A stretch of DNA of 64,000 nt from Nannochloropsis salina CCMP1776 (lineage: Eukaryota > Sar > Eustigmatophyceae > Eustigmatales > Monodopsidaceae), in assembly GCA_004565275.1 (NCBI GenBank), contig SDOX01000009.1:294007-358006 (forward strand), written 5' to 3'. Positions 52,970-62,768 of this stretch are shown piece after piece; within the stretch, counting starts at the first letter, position 1; every line of letters begins with the position of its first letter. The position numbers and the translations under genes are program-made. Below the pieces are notes generated by a model. The model had not been told where the DNA came from. It saw only the letters and a program-made list of their open reading frames with translations, and ran no database searches.

Positions 52970-54550
52970 ATGAAAAACTCAAGCCAAGAAATCGATTCAC
53001 CGAGACCTCAGCATCTCCAACCCATCCCTGCTTCCGGAGAGGCATCTTTTTCAACGGCCTTGCAACGTAAATATGAAGATCTATTTCCGCCAACAGCTCA
53101 AGTGAAACTAAAAGAAGCTTTACACGATAATGGTGTACTAGGTGAGAACCTTTTCTCACAACACAAGGCTGCAACACGTGAGCGTCGTTCAGAAGCTGCT
53201 CGCTCCTATAGCATTTTGCCTTTCCAGATCAAACGCCTTTTTTTCAGCCGAAACGCGGGAGACATCCGACTAAACAATCGACTGCTTAAATTGTTGCATC
53301 GTAATCCGCACGTTTATGCTATTGACGATTTTTTGTCCGGGACAGAGTTTGAAAACTTGGGGCATTTGATTGACCAGCAGTTCGGCAAATTTCGTGCCTC
53401 GTACACGGATTGCAGCGTTGACGAGCAAGTAAGAAATGCAAGCAGAACCTCGTCTTTTATTTCACTGCGCAAGGGTGGGGACAGTAAAGTGCGAGCAGTC
53501 GAAAATCGTGCAGCCGAAATCGTGGGGCTGCCTCCAGAGAACACAGAGCCTCTTCAGATAGTAGGTTATAGGCACAATGACTTCTTCGACGTTCACCACG
53601 ACATGGGCACCTACAATAAAGACACAGGCGCCGTAGAAGCGGTGAGCCCGAGGCGTCTTGTGACTTTTTTTGTCTACTTGAACAGTCTGCCCCGCGGACA
53701 AGGTCATACTGTTTTCCCCAAACTTAATGGCGGTCGGTTTTCAATCAAACCCAAACGCCTGAGGGCACTTCTCTGGTGTAATGTCTTGGAAGACGGCAAT
53801 CCAGACCCTCGCTTAATCCATCGCGGCGATCCTATCCGCGAGGAGGGTTTCATGAAGTTTGCGATCAATATATGGATCACGGACAAGAATTTGCAGGCCC
53901 TTGCCTTCTCCAATTCCGGGGTCGTTCTGGACCCTTCCAAGGTCATTTCAGGCAAACGCACCATTCTTGCTTCCATCGATCCACCTTGCTGTATATGTAG
54001 AAGCCATAAACAGCAGAACTTGTTCAAGACCTGTGACCACTGTGATCTCTCCTATCACCGGCTTTGTCTCTCGCCTGAAGAGCGGCCTAGCGCTCCAAAC
54101 GGTCCTCGCCGCTTTTGGACGTGCCCCAGGTGCCCTGAAAAGAGGCCGCGGCCGGGAGACTTTTGCGAAGTCTGTGGTGGAGGCGATAGAGAACATCTGA
54201 TCGTGCTCTGCGACTCGTGCGAACGGGGCTTTCATACCACGTGTCTGGGAGTGCGCAAAGTACCAAAAGAGGCGTATTTTTGTGACTCTTGTCGAGCGAA
54301 AGAGAAGGTGAAAGCCCGCACGATTAGGGTGCGGGAGGAGGGCGCATGCCATATGTGTGGTAGTATTGACAAGCCACATCGTATCTTGCTTTGCGATGGA
54401 TGCGACGGAGGGTGGCATTTACAATGTGTAGGGCTCGCGCGGGTACCTCGAGGAAACTGGTTTTGCCGTTTGTGCACGAAGACTGCCAGTCGCAGGCGAA
54501 AAGATCCCGCAAAGAGGAGCAAAAAGTACGAACCAAAGAGTAATAAGTGA
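52970..54550 (+). CDS. Prolyl-4-hydroxylase-type 2OG-Fe(II) dioxygenase fused to three PHD fingers
   Basis: A 526-aa single-exon protein. The dioxygenase domain (about 112-320) has VYAIDDFLSGTEFENL, NASRTSSFISL, GLPPENTEPLQIVGY and the metal-binding HxD in DVHHDMGTYN (about 209-211). The distal His is in LIHRGDP (about 283), with the 2-oxoglutarate Lys in GFMKFAINIWI (about 296). All catalytic residues are intact. Three PHD-type zinc fingers follow (about 339-388, 400-443, 459-505), each with the C4HC3 pattern and the Cys-Asp-x-Cys core (LCDSCERGFHTTC, LCDGCDGGWHLQC). The end is Lys/Arg-rich (RRRKDPAKRSKKYEP), like a nuclear localisation signal. There is no signal peptide, so this is not an ER collagen-type hydroxylase. 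Inferred: a nuclear oxygenase recruited to chromatin. Confidence 0.9.
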   Translation: MKNSSQEIDSPRPQHLQPIPASGEASFSTALQRKYEDLFPPTAQVKLKEALHDNGVLGENLFSQHKAATRERRSEAARSYSILPFQIKRLFFSRNAGDIRLNNRLLKLLHRNPHVYAIDDFLSGTEFENLGHLIDQQFGKFRASYTDCSVDEQVRNASRTSSFISLRKGGDSKVRAVENRAAEIVGLPPENTEPLQIVGYRHNDFFDVHHDMGTYNKDTGAVEAVSPRRLVTFFVYLNSLPRGQGHTVFPKLNGGRFSIKPKRLRALLWCNVLEDGNPDPRLIHRGDPIREEGFMKFAINIWITDKNLQALAFSNSGVVLDPSKVISGKRTILASIDPPCCICRSHKQQNLFKTCDHCDLSYHRLCLSPEERPSAPNGPRRFWTCPRCPEKRPRPGDFCEVCGGGDREHLIVLCDSCERGFHTTCLGVRKVPKEAYFCDSCRAKEKVKARTIRVREEGACHMCGSIDKPHRILLCDGCDGGWHLQCVGLARVPRGNWFCRLCTKTASRRRKDPAKRSKKYEPKSNK

Positions 54551-54675
54551 GTTGCGGACACTTACGGTGGATCTTGTAGGAAAAGTCTACGTAAGAGTGC
54601 AAAAAGAGCACTCATTTAAGCACTCACTGGCTGAGAAAACGTCGCCAAAATGTTTTTGTTCTCAACATTTCCCTT

Positions 54676-57665
54676 TTACTTTACCAATGCCATAAGCAAT
54701 TTCTCTCTGCTCTCAATACACCTGGTATCGATTATATGTCTAAGTACATCGCGACATTCAGGCAAGCGAGGAAGCCAGGAGTGCAGCACGGCCCACGAAA
54801 GGAATTTCTCTTCGCCGATGTCGCAACAAAGTGTCAAGACATCAGACCATATGTCGAGGGACGATCTCCCTTCTATGATTGGACAGGGGCGCTTTTCCTC
54901 CAGACGCTTTTCTTCAATCCAGTTGTCCATGCGCGAACACCTCTTCCTGAGAAAGTGAACGAGAAGTTCCGCAGGATCTCTGCGCAAAGCCGCGCTCTCC
55001 GCTCTTGCCATCGGACGCCTCTGCTGCTGCTCCTTCGTCGCAGAAGCATCCTTCTTGGTTCGTGATTTCAATAATTTGATACACACAGTGAGAAGAGGCG
55101 TGTTGCTATCGGAAAACCAATCACACGCCTGCAAAGTGTCGGAAGAAACTCCCTCAGCTCTGCATGAAGATGAGCGTAGGAGAGTAAGAAAAAGAAAGCA
55201 TGAGACAGGCGGAATCGACATCAACTGATCTACATCGCCTCAAATAAACGTACCGCGGGTCCAGGCAAAGCATTCCCAATATAGTAGCACAATCTTTCTG
55301 CTGCTGACGGTACAATTTTTCCACGTGTTTCCTTCCTGCCCTCTCTACGATTGAGTCGTCATTCAAACCCTCACGATCCATCTTATATTCTTCGCTTCTC
55401 CATACGATGCTGCTGCACTCCATGCCCCCCACATCAGCAGCAAGCCGTAAATGAGCATACAGTATAGCTAGTAGCTCTGTACCACTCTGGTAGACGATGC
55501 GAGGAGACTGAATGCCATAAACAGAGGAGTCCAGCATTTCGCCTTCAACAAATCGGGTGGCCGCGAAATCTTCGTTGTCTTCCTCCATACCATCCTCGGG
55601 CATACCCTCTTCCATGAGTAAGGCATGCATAATTTCTGTGCGCAGTTGCTCATAAATTTCAGCTAAGGAGAGGGTCTGTAATGACAGAAGTCCATACCCG
55701 ATACTGAACGCCTGTAAATCGTTCGCGTGGGAATAGAGACAATAGGGTGAACATCACGCTACCGCAAGAATTTTCTTGCGCATCTTCCTCCCTCTCCCTG
55801 GTTTAAACGCACCCCATCTGGTGTAATAGGCCCATCATAGGAGTCACAGGCAAGGACGCCAGAGCTCAACTCGGGTGTGCGGGCAAGGGAGGGCCGAGGT
55901 ACCGTGTGAAAGAGCATCTCGGCCAAGGAGGGCGGCGTCTGACCGTGAGGGTTTGCCAAAAAAATGACCGCGTTGCCTGTCGCGACCATGCTGACGGGAG
56001 GAAGCCTTTCCAGTCGCTGCCTGTATTCTAGACGCTGCACCAGCAGTCTGCTTGACGAGAAGTCTGCAGGTCGATGCCCAGAGGGGGGAAGGCACCACAC
56101 CTCTATCCCCGAAAGGGTCAAGGCGAACAGCCAAGGAGCCTCGGCTGCAGCACCCTTGGCCGTGGCTAGAACTTTGGTCTTGAACTGAAGATCAGCTAGA
56201 CGAAACACCACGGCCGCGCCCTCCCTCCCGTCCGCGCCCTCCCTCCCGTCCGCTCTGAGTGCCTCTGAGGATGAGAGCAAGACAGCATCCTCGTGCGTGC
56301 CGGTCCGCAACTTGGAGACGCGGTATAGGCATGCCCCTTGGCCAGAAACGAGCAAGAGCTCAACCCATGTTGACCCTACCGATATGATCTTGATTTCAGA
56401 TATCAAATATCCTGGGCGGTGGAACTTTACACGAGCGAGAACCATGGCCGCCTCTGTATATTCTGGACAATCTTTTGGGCACTCAGGAACCCATTTCGGC
56501 CTAGCTCTCTCCTGATCCCGCAGGGTCCCTGCATAACACTCGTCCTGCTCAGGCAGGGCACAGTCCAGCATATCATCACGGTCAATAAAGCTTCCCAGCG
56601 GGCACCCCTGGTGGCAGACAGGAAGTCCGCCAACGCCTCCCGACTGACAGTCCAGGAGACCTCGCGTGTCGTACGTGACATCCTCTTTTAAACCCCGTTT
56701 ACTTTCTTTACAAGCCGCCTGAAGGGTCTTTCTTCTCAGTTGGACAAACCACACATCACTCGAAGTACCGAGCGTTAGCACAGGACCCGTCAGCACAGCA
56801 TGCGTGAACAACACATGCTCCATGCTTACGCCCAAAATCGGCTCCAGCGACAGAATTCCCAGCCGCCGAATTTCTTGTGTATGCTTGTGTAATGAAATGT
56901 ATCTCCAAAATTCCACAATGCCGCCTGGAAGGCTGAGTGTCACAGTTCCATTTATACTCACGCTGTGAGATGTGCAGCGTGCAGGCATCATTGTTAAACA
57001 GACCAGATGATCATGACGAAATAAACGCTACAAGTAAGAATAAATAAGTGTCCTTTCCACAAAATGTACGCAAGCTCGCAATCTAAGTGGCCCATTCACT
57101 TTGAAATGCATTCCAAACGTTGTTCGCACTCACCTCAAGACCGCCTCATTTGAACTAATCAATGCGGCCACCCGTTCGCCCTTGCGGGGCCTATCAGAGT
57201 ACCTAACCAGCATAAGATTTTGGGATTCTCCGAGTTTTTTTTCCAGAGTCCACCACTCTTTAGTTTTCCTGCAAAATTGCATGTCCAGGAGCTCCAAGCC
57301 AACCTCGGACCGCCATGAGTAAAGGGTTGTGTATCCCTGACTAGGTCTGACGTCCAAGATGCAGAACGAGCAGAGGTTCGAGCCCAGCCCCACTATTTGC
57401 AGTATCAAAAATTGATTCTTGCAGTCACGAAATAAACCGTTATAGCAATGCCTCGCCATGATCATGATGCCTTACCCGTGTCTGAATCGAGAAGAGCAAG
57501 GCACTTCCACCACTCTTCCCGCGCAGGCTCTTTTGGGGAGTCCTCATCTTCATAGACTGCTTTTATCTGACCCGGATCTGGAGCAACGATTCCCTCTGCG
57601 GCCGCGAAAAAAGGCATCACAGGATGTCTGTCAAGACAGTAGCAAAATGAGCATTGAGCTAGCAT
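54676..57665 (-). CDS. Unrecognised five-exon protein, ~846 aa (possible propeller plus helical protein)
   Basis: Exons (complement): 57476-57665, 57134-57392, 55813-56962, 55254-55711, 54676-55159; all GT-AG with matching phases. The N-terminal ~570 residues have repeated beta-strand-like patterns (NLCSFCILDVRP, VSINGTVTLSLPGGIVEFW, VELLLVSGQGACLYRV, WLFALTLSGIEVWCLP), suggesting one or two beta-propellers. The C-terminal ~270 residues are helical (LLSLQTLSLAEIYEQL, ELLAILYAHLRLA, VEKLYRQQQKDCATILGML). This resembles the nucleoporin or coat-nucleoporin layout (Nup133/155 class), but I cannot confirm a family. An exact tandem duplication encodes ADGREG twice. The start may be ATG 57665 or 57617, and a further upstream exon is possible. 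It converges on the hydroxylase-PHD gene (125 bp). Confidence 0.6.
56218..56258. repeat. 18-bp tandem duplication inside the 846-aa protein gene
   Basis: The unit cgcgccctccctcccgtc is repeated twice in tandem and encodes a duplicated Asp-Gly-Arg-Glu-Gly-Ala on the minus strand. Confidence 0.8.
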
Positions 57666-58932
57666 AATATGGTGCTGGTTTTCAGCTTTTGACACGATAC
57701 GTTGACTTGAAGCGTGCCATCGCCGCAAGCAGGAGTGGCGAGCGTCAAGATTAACCTCCCGGCCCCTTCTAGTCGATACCGCGTTAGGAAGTGCGATTTA
57801 GTGCCCCGACTTCATTTATCCTCTCACGGTGGATTTAAGTGTACTATATATTAATAAGAAGCTAGGGCTCCCTATGTATTGTAGTCGGGTATGCATGTAT
57901 AATCCTTTCTCAATCCCGGGCGTCTAATGCTGGCTGCGTCGACTCCCAATCCGCCCCAACTAGAGGCTCTTACACCACTTTTTAGTCCTCTTTATTACAT
58001 ATTGTACACCTAAATCCGCAAGACAAATTATTTTGCGCCCATTTGATGCTGTTGTCTTCCTTCGATCGAAATATTACGTGCATCTTCAGTTTCAAAGGAA
58101 AGCCCGTATCCCTTTTAGGGTTACTCAGGGAAAACTTACTACATATTCCATAACGCCCGAACGGATTCGAAATGTGAACAAAGTTATGTTTCTAACTATT
58201 AAGACTTGATATTATTTTGCATTCGTTTGGTGCCTGGGTGGCGATTTGGCTGGATCTCATTGTCTTTTTCATTCTTCCTTGTCCGTCCTCGCTGCTCGCA
58301 TATCAGATGTCCATACTACGCCAGCAGAGAACGCTATGGCCTACAGCTGCGCATCATCGCGGAAGGGTGTTAATCTATTGGCTTTTATGTACTACTGCGC
58401 ATTGTCAGTAGTACCCTTTATCAGCTTAACTAATGTTTCATTGTATGAAGCCGTCTTGCGGGAACTCGCTCCTATGAATTTCAGCGCGGGCGTGAGATTG
58501 CTGAGAACAAAGTACGCGATGGACCTAGCTTGCCTTTATGGGAACAGTAATACAAGCAGTGCATGCGATTATTCATTTCTGCCGGTATAATATATTGAAA
58601 GCAAAGCAAAAAGCGGTTGATAATAGGAAATGCATGTACGTAAGATTACTCTCCTCTTTTGCTACCTTAGATGTAGGCTGCTTTTCTTGTGACGTATAGC
58701 ATTTAATTTGCCTCGAGATCTCATCATGTGTACAGAGGACATGTCATTTTTCAAAAAGAGAAAGGAGGAAATCCACCAAAGGCATGTGTCTTTTTTGTAT
58801 TAGAGACGCCCCCAAGGTGGATAGCATTCTTCTTTCCTAATAGATGACAAACACATCTCCCGCAGCATTATTGTACGTAAGCGAAAGGATTTCGCCTCAA
58901 CTACGATTGACCTTCTACAACATCAAGGCTTG
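57666..58932. other. Intergenic
   Basis: About 1.27 kb, A/T-rich throughout. A plus-strand open frame with hydrophobic stretches (58246-58590) could encode up to 114 aa but has no support beyond its length. Nothing else is seen. Confidence 0.5.
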
Positions 58933-60576
58933 TCACCAATATACAAGGCACCCGTTACTCGACCATATTTCACAAACCTTCTGTGCAAGCTCACGAGCTA
59001 TCTTATTCCTCGTCATCCATCCCGCGGACGCAATGATTCGGCACTGCTCGAGAAACTCATTCAGGATATCATCTGCTCGACTAGCCCCCGACGTAGCCGA
59101 CTTACTGCCTTTTGTCCTTTCCCCTTCTGCAGCCTCGCTCTTCTGCCCGGCTGGCAGCGTCTTGCTCTCCCCGCCTGGACTGTTCTCCGCGTCGTCGTCC
59201 CGGAGCAACAATTCGTACGCGATCTCCACCATAGAGGGAACCTCGTGGTTGGAATGTTGAATTATCTCATTGAGCAGGCGGCGTTTTTGTTCGATGGAGA
59301 TGCGTCCTTCATTGAAGAGCTGCTGAATAGCCCGGACGGTCCTCCGCGTAAGTGCTTTGTCTCGATGAACGCTCTCCTCGTCCTCATCCTCTTCCTCCTC
59401 CTCCTCCTCGTCCGACAAAATCTGGTACTTCCCGTCCTTCAACATGCGCACCCTGGGTTTCCGAGCCTCACCCGCGCCCAGCTGCCGCTCCAAGGCTCCC
59501 AGCTGTGCCGCCAAGTCGTCGAGTGACCCCATGGACCCGCCCGCGCCGTTTCCTGCTCCATTCTGGCCTTTGAGGCCGCCAAGATTGATGATTTTATTTC
59601 CATTTAAACCCAAGCTTTGCTGGAGCTGTTGCATGAGAGCTGCGTTCTGCTGTTGTTGGTTTTGAGGGGGCTTGTCGCTGGCGGGTGCTTTGAGCAATGT
59701 TGCGTGATGGTGTGCGATGAACCACATACCCTGCCGGCGCACGAAGACGTTGGTCGCAAACAGGCGTTGCTCGAGATTGGAGCCTGCGGCGTCGGGAACA
59801 ACGCGCTCAAAGCAGTAGGCGAAAGCGGTATTCCCGCGCACCACCACCTGGGAGTTCTCGGGCGTGATGCGGATCCAGGCGCGCTTCGGGGCAAGAATGT
59901 CCTTCCACACCCGCATGACGCGGTCGTAGCCAACCACCACCTCTGCCACGCCCGGATGAATGCACGAAACCTCGGGCTCTCGAAGCCAGAGCTCGGCCAT
60001 CACCTTGGGGTCCTGCTTCGTGAAGGCCTGATAGAAGACTTCATTGAGCCTGGTCACCGCCCGCACGTCGTACTCTTGACGTACTCGCACGTCCGCCTGC
60101 AGCTCCCGGGCCTCCTCCATCCGCCCTTTCCGTTTGAATTTTCTGACCAACCACTCCAGGTAATCCAGTTCTTGCTCATTGGAGAACTGAGGAGGTTTGG
60201 AAAATAACGTAAAGTAAGAGCGGGTCATGAGGGAAGAAAAGCTCACCTTCCACGACCAGAGACGTGCATTTTAAGGAAAACCTGACGAGGACTTACATCG
60301 TCGTTGGTTCCTCCAGGGGAGATGACCAGATCTTCCGGTTTAACGGCGCCCACACTTGTGAGAGGAGCTGAGCGTTGCGGCCCTGCGAGAGACGTGAGGA
60401 AAATGAGTCATCACTTCTTTCGTCCGGGGGGGGCTGCTGCCCGCCGAGATGAAAATATACTCACTTGAAATGTATCGTCCAGACAAAGGCCGAAAGAAGA
60501 AGCCATTAATGCTTATAGGCGAATGAGAAAGCAGAGCAAGACCCAGGAAGAAAGCGTATTTCATTCTTGCCGGCAT
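58933..60576 (-). CDS. Plastid-targeted NTF2/SnoaL-like domain protein
   Basis: Three exons (complement): 60465-60576, 60297-60382, 58933-60186; 483 aa. Residues 1-25 form a signal peptide followed by FFFRPLSG, a Phe-led plastid presequence. Exon 2 encodes a Pro/Ser-rich linker. An NTF2-like (SnoaL/DUF4440-type) fold spans about 105-240: VTRLNEVFYQAFTKQDPKVMAELWLRE, VSCIHPGVAEVVVGYDRVMRVWKDIL, NTAFAYCFERVVP, FATNVFVRRQGMWFIAHHHATLL. The HPG and terminal HHHATLL blocks are typical of the plant/algal SnoaL-like_3 group. The C-terminal half has a Gln/Asn/Gly-rich region, nine consecutive Glu/Asp residues (SDEEEEEEEDEDEE) and a helical end (AIQQLFNEGRISIEQKRRLLNEI). The function is unknown. The last few residues may be altered by a further undetected intron. 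Confidence 0.75.
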
Positions 60577-61506
60577 GGTTTCCGAAGTACCGTCAAAGGA
60601 TGATACTGTTATGAATCCTACTTGACCCCACCTGTGAAGTCAAGTAAAAGGGATATGCCGAAAGGGGGTGAAAAGGAGGTAGTCTACTAAGCACATGACA
60701 ACACACAAGGGTCTGACGACGCCGCGAGGTGCACGTCCTCCGCACTCCCAGCACACTGGTCTCTCCAGGGGAGAGTCTCCCCTCGCCGAGTATCTTCGCG
60801 CCACGCCGCCCTTCGAACACTCCAACAAGCAATTCCGGTCCCTGTACCCCATGTTGGCCGTGCAGGCTGCGAGACTGCGCCTTTTCTCCGCCCATATGCT
60901 TGCTACCATCGCGAGGTATACACAAATGACAAGCCATGCATGCTTTGGGCGCGTCGGTGGAAGCAATGCAGACCTAGCTGATGAAAGAAGGCAACGGGAC
61001 ATTTTCCACTCTACGCTCCTACAGACTTTATAACTTCCCCTCTATGAAATTTAGATAGAATATGAACAGAGAAATCCATGATTCGACAATAAAATTTGAT
61101 CTTGACTCGTCGGTAACTGAGAGCATTTTCAACGCGCACAGGCTTCGGCGACTTTACATAGATCAAAACGTTCCCAGTAAAACAAAATGTATGTTACCTC
61201 TTTGGGGAAATCGAAGAATTAAGGAATCAACGCGCTTGGGATCTATGTTCCGAAAGGTGTACCTCATAAGTACTGCAATGTGTCATGTGCCTTTCACATG
61301 TCGATTGCATTTTGAAGCATAAAATTATGAAAAGTAAAGTCTTCATCAACAAAGGTAAAATAAGTAGAACACACCACAATTTAAAGATAAAGAGCGTTTC
61401 TGTTTTTCACAATTTCATTCTCGTTGTAACATCCGACGAACTTGGGTTTGATATTACCTGCATATTCTGCGCCCCCGATGAGCCTTGAGCCGCTTACCGC
61501 GCACGT
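60577..61506. other. Intergenic
   Basis: About 930 bp. Overlapping frames on opposite strands (60695-61033 plus, 60640-61002 minus) are both open; neither has a recognisable domain. The right half is A/T-rich. Confidence 0.5.
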
Positions 61507-62261
61507 TCACGGTTCCTCGTGAAACAGTCTCCGTTTCTCTTCGCGTGCTACTTCTGCAGTTTTTTCCACTGAACGCTCTTCTGCCCACAACGCAGCGCGA
61601 AAGCCGGTGCGAGTCCGGATAAGGTCTGCCTGGGTCTTTGGCCTCAAGGTGAAGAATCGTAGGACATTCTCGTCCAGACGTAATACTCGCTCTACTTCCT
61701 TTACCGTATCGGGGCTGACGTCGAAGTAGGAGGATATATAGCGTGCCCGCCAATGATATTTCTGCTCTTCCTCCATTGCTCGGCGACTGTCAAGTGCGTC
61801 AACGTGCGGTTTGAGCCCAGATGCCAAGAGGAATTATTGACAAATGCCAATCGAGCCATCGGCTTTATACTCAAATATACACTATCACCTCCCCCCGTAA
61901 CTTACTTCCGAAGTCGATGGCTGAGAGCTCGCAGGCCGTGGTTCTCGAACCCGCGCATGGCGCCCCCTGGACGCCAACAACACGTGTCGATAGTGAGGTC
62001 GAAATTTTCAAGAGACGAACATGTTTTCACTTCATCGCGACTCACCATTGCTTAAAACTGTCGTGGCGCACTGCTTTAAAAGGCTTGTAAGCTCCGGTGC
62101 CTTAGCAATGTCGCGGGCGATGATGAGCTAAAATAAAGAGACACGGTTAGTGATATGAGCAAGAAAGGCAATCAGACCGACATGGATACTTTCAAAGGTG
62201 CAATCAGTCAAGATGTGGTCATGTATCGAGCAAAAATACGTACTTGTTGGTATAAAGGCAT
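61507..62261 (-). CDS. MRPS6: Mitochondrial small-subunit ribosomal protein bS6m
   Basis: Four exons (complement): 62244-62261, 62046-62127, 61906-61966, 61507-61786; 146 aa, all GT-AG and in phase. The first exon is only 18 bp (MPLYQQ). The joined sequence follows bS6 from end to end: MPLYQQLIIARD (first strand), APELTSLLKQCATTVLSNGG, MRGFENHGLRALSHRLR, WRARYISSYFDVSPDTVKEVERVLRLDENVLRFFTLR. bS6 sits on the platform of the small ribosomal subunit with bS18. A charged ~45-residue C-terminal extension (RTGFRAALWAEERSVEK and on) goes beyond bacterial S6. The MPLY start and lack of a long presequence fit mitochondrial rather than plastid S6. Confidence 0.9.
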
Positions 62262-62768
62262 GCTTGGTCGTCAACTCGTTAAGCCTTCAAGCTGTTGTGC
62301 ACTTTCTGAAACGTCACGTAATGGCTGTTGTGACGTGATATCGTCAAGTAATGATATAGAGCAGCACGTCGGGAGCCAAACTCGTGACCTTGCTTTTGCT
62401 TTTGTAATACCGCGCTGCAATTCTTTTAATGCTGCTGCGCGACGCTCAAAATTGGTCGAATAAATCTAAAGCTTGTAGAGTGTTGAGCACCGTTGATGCG
62501 TTGACTTGAGAGCACCAGGGGCTGCCAGGGCAGTGCAGAGAGGGGGCGAGTACCGGAAGGTAGTATGAGAGAAGAAGAGAAGTGGCGGTAATCGAGGGTG
62601 AACACGGTGAGCACGGGCATAAAAAATGGTCGTGTGCCGGGGGCTGTGAGGGACAAGGAGTCTCCTCCGGCCTCGGTCGTGCTCCGGCGCTCGCTGAGTA
62701 CGGTCACCATTTCGTCCGCTACTCGTTTTTTGCCTGACAACCACCCCGCATCTCCAAGAGGTGGCCCA
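62262..62768. other. Divergent intergenic (bS6m / pantothenate kinase)
   Basis: About 500 bp between the two start codons. The pantothenate kinase frame is open upstream to 62598 without an ATG. Both promoters should lie here. Confidence 0.5.

Noticed and set aside
60640-61033. Opposed ~110-120-aa frames on both strands
   Set aside because: They are mutually antisense; neither has a domain, and the region looks intergenic.
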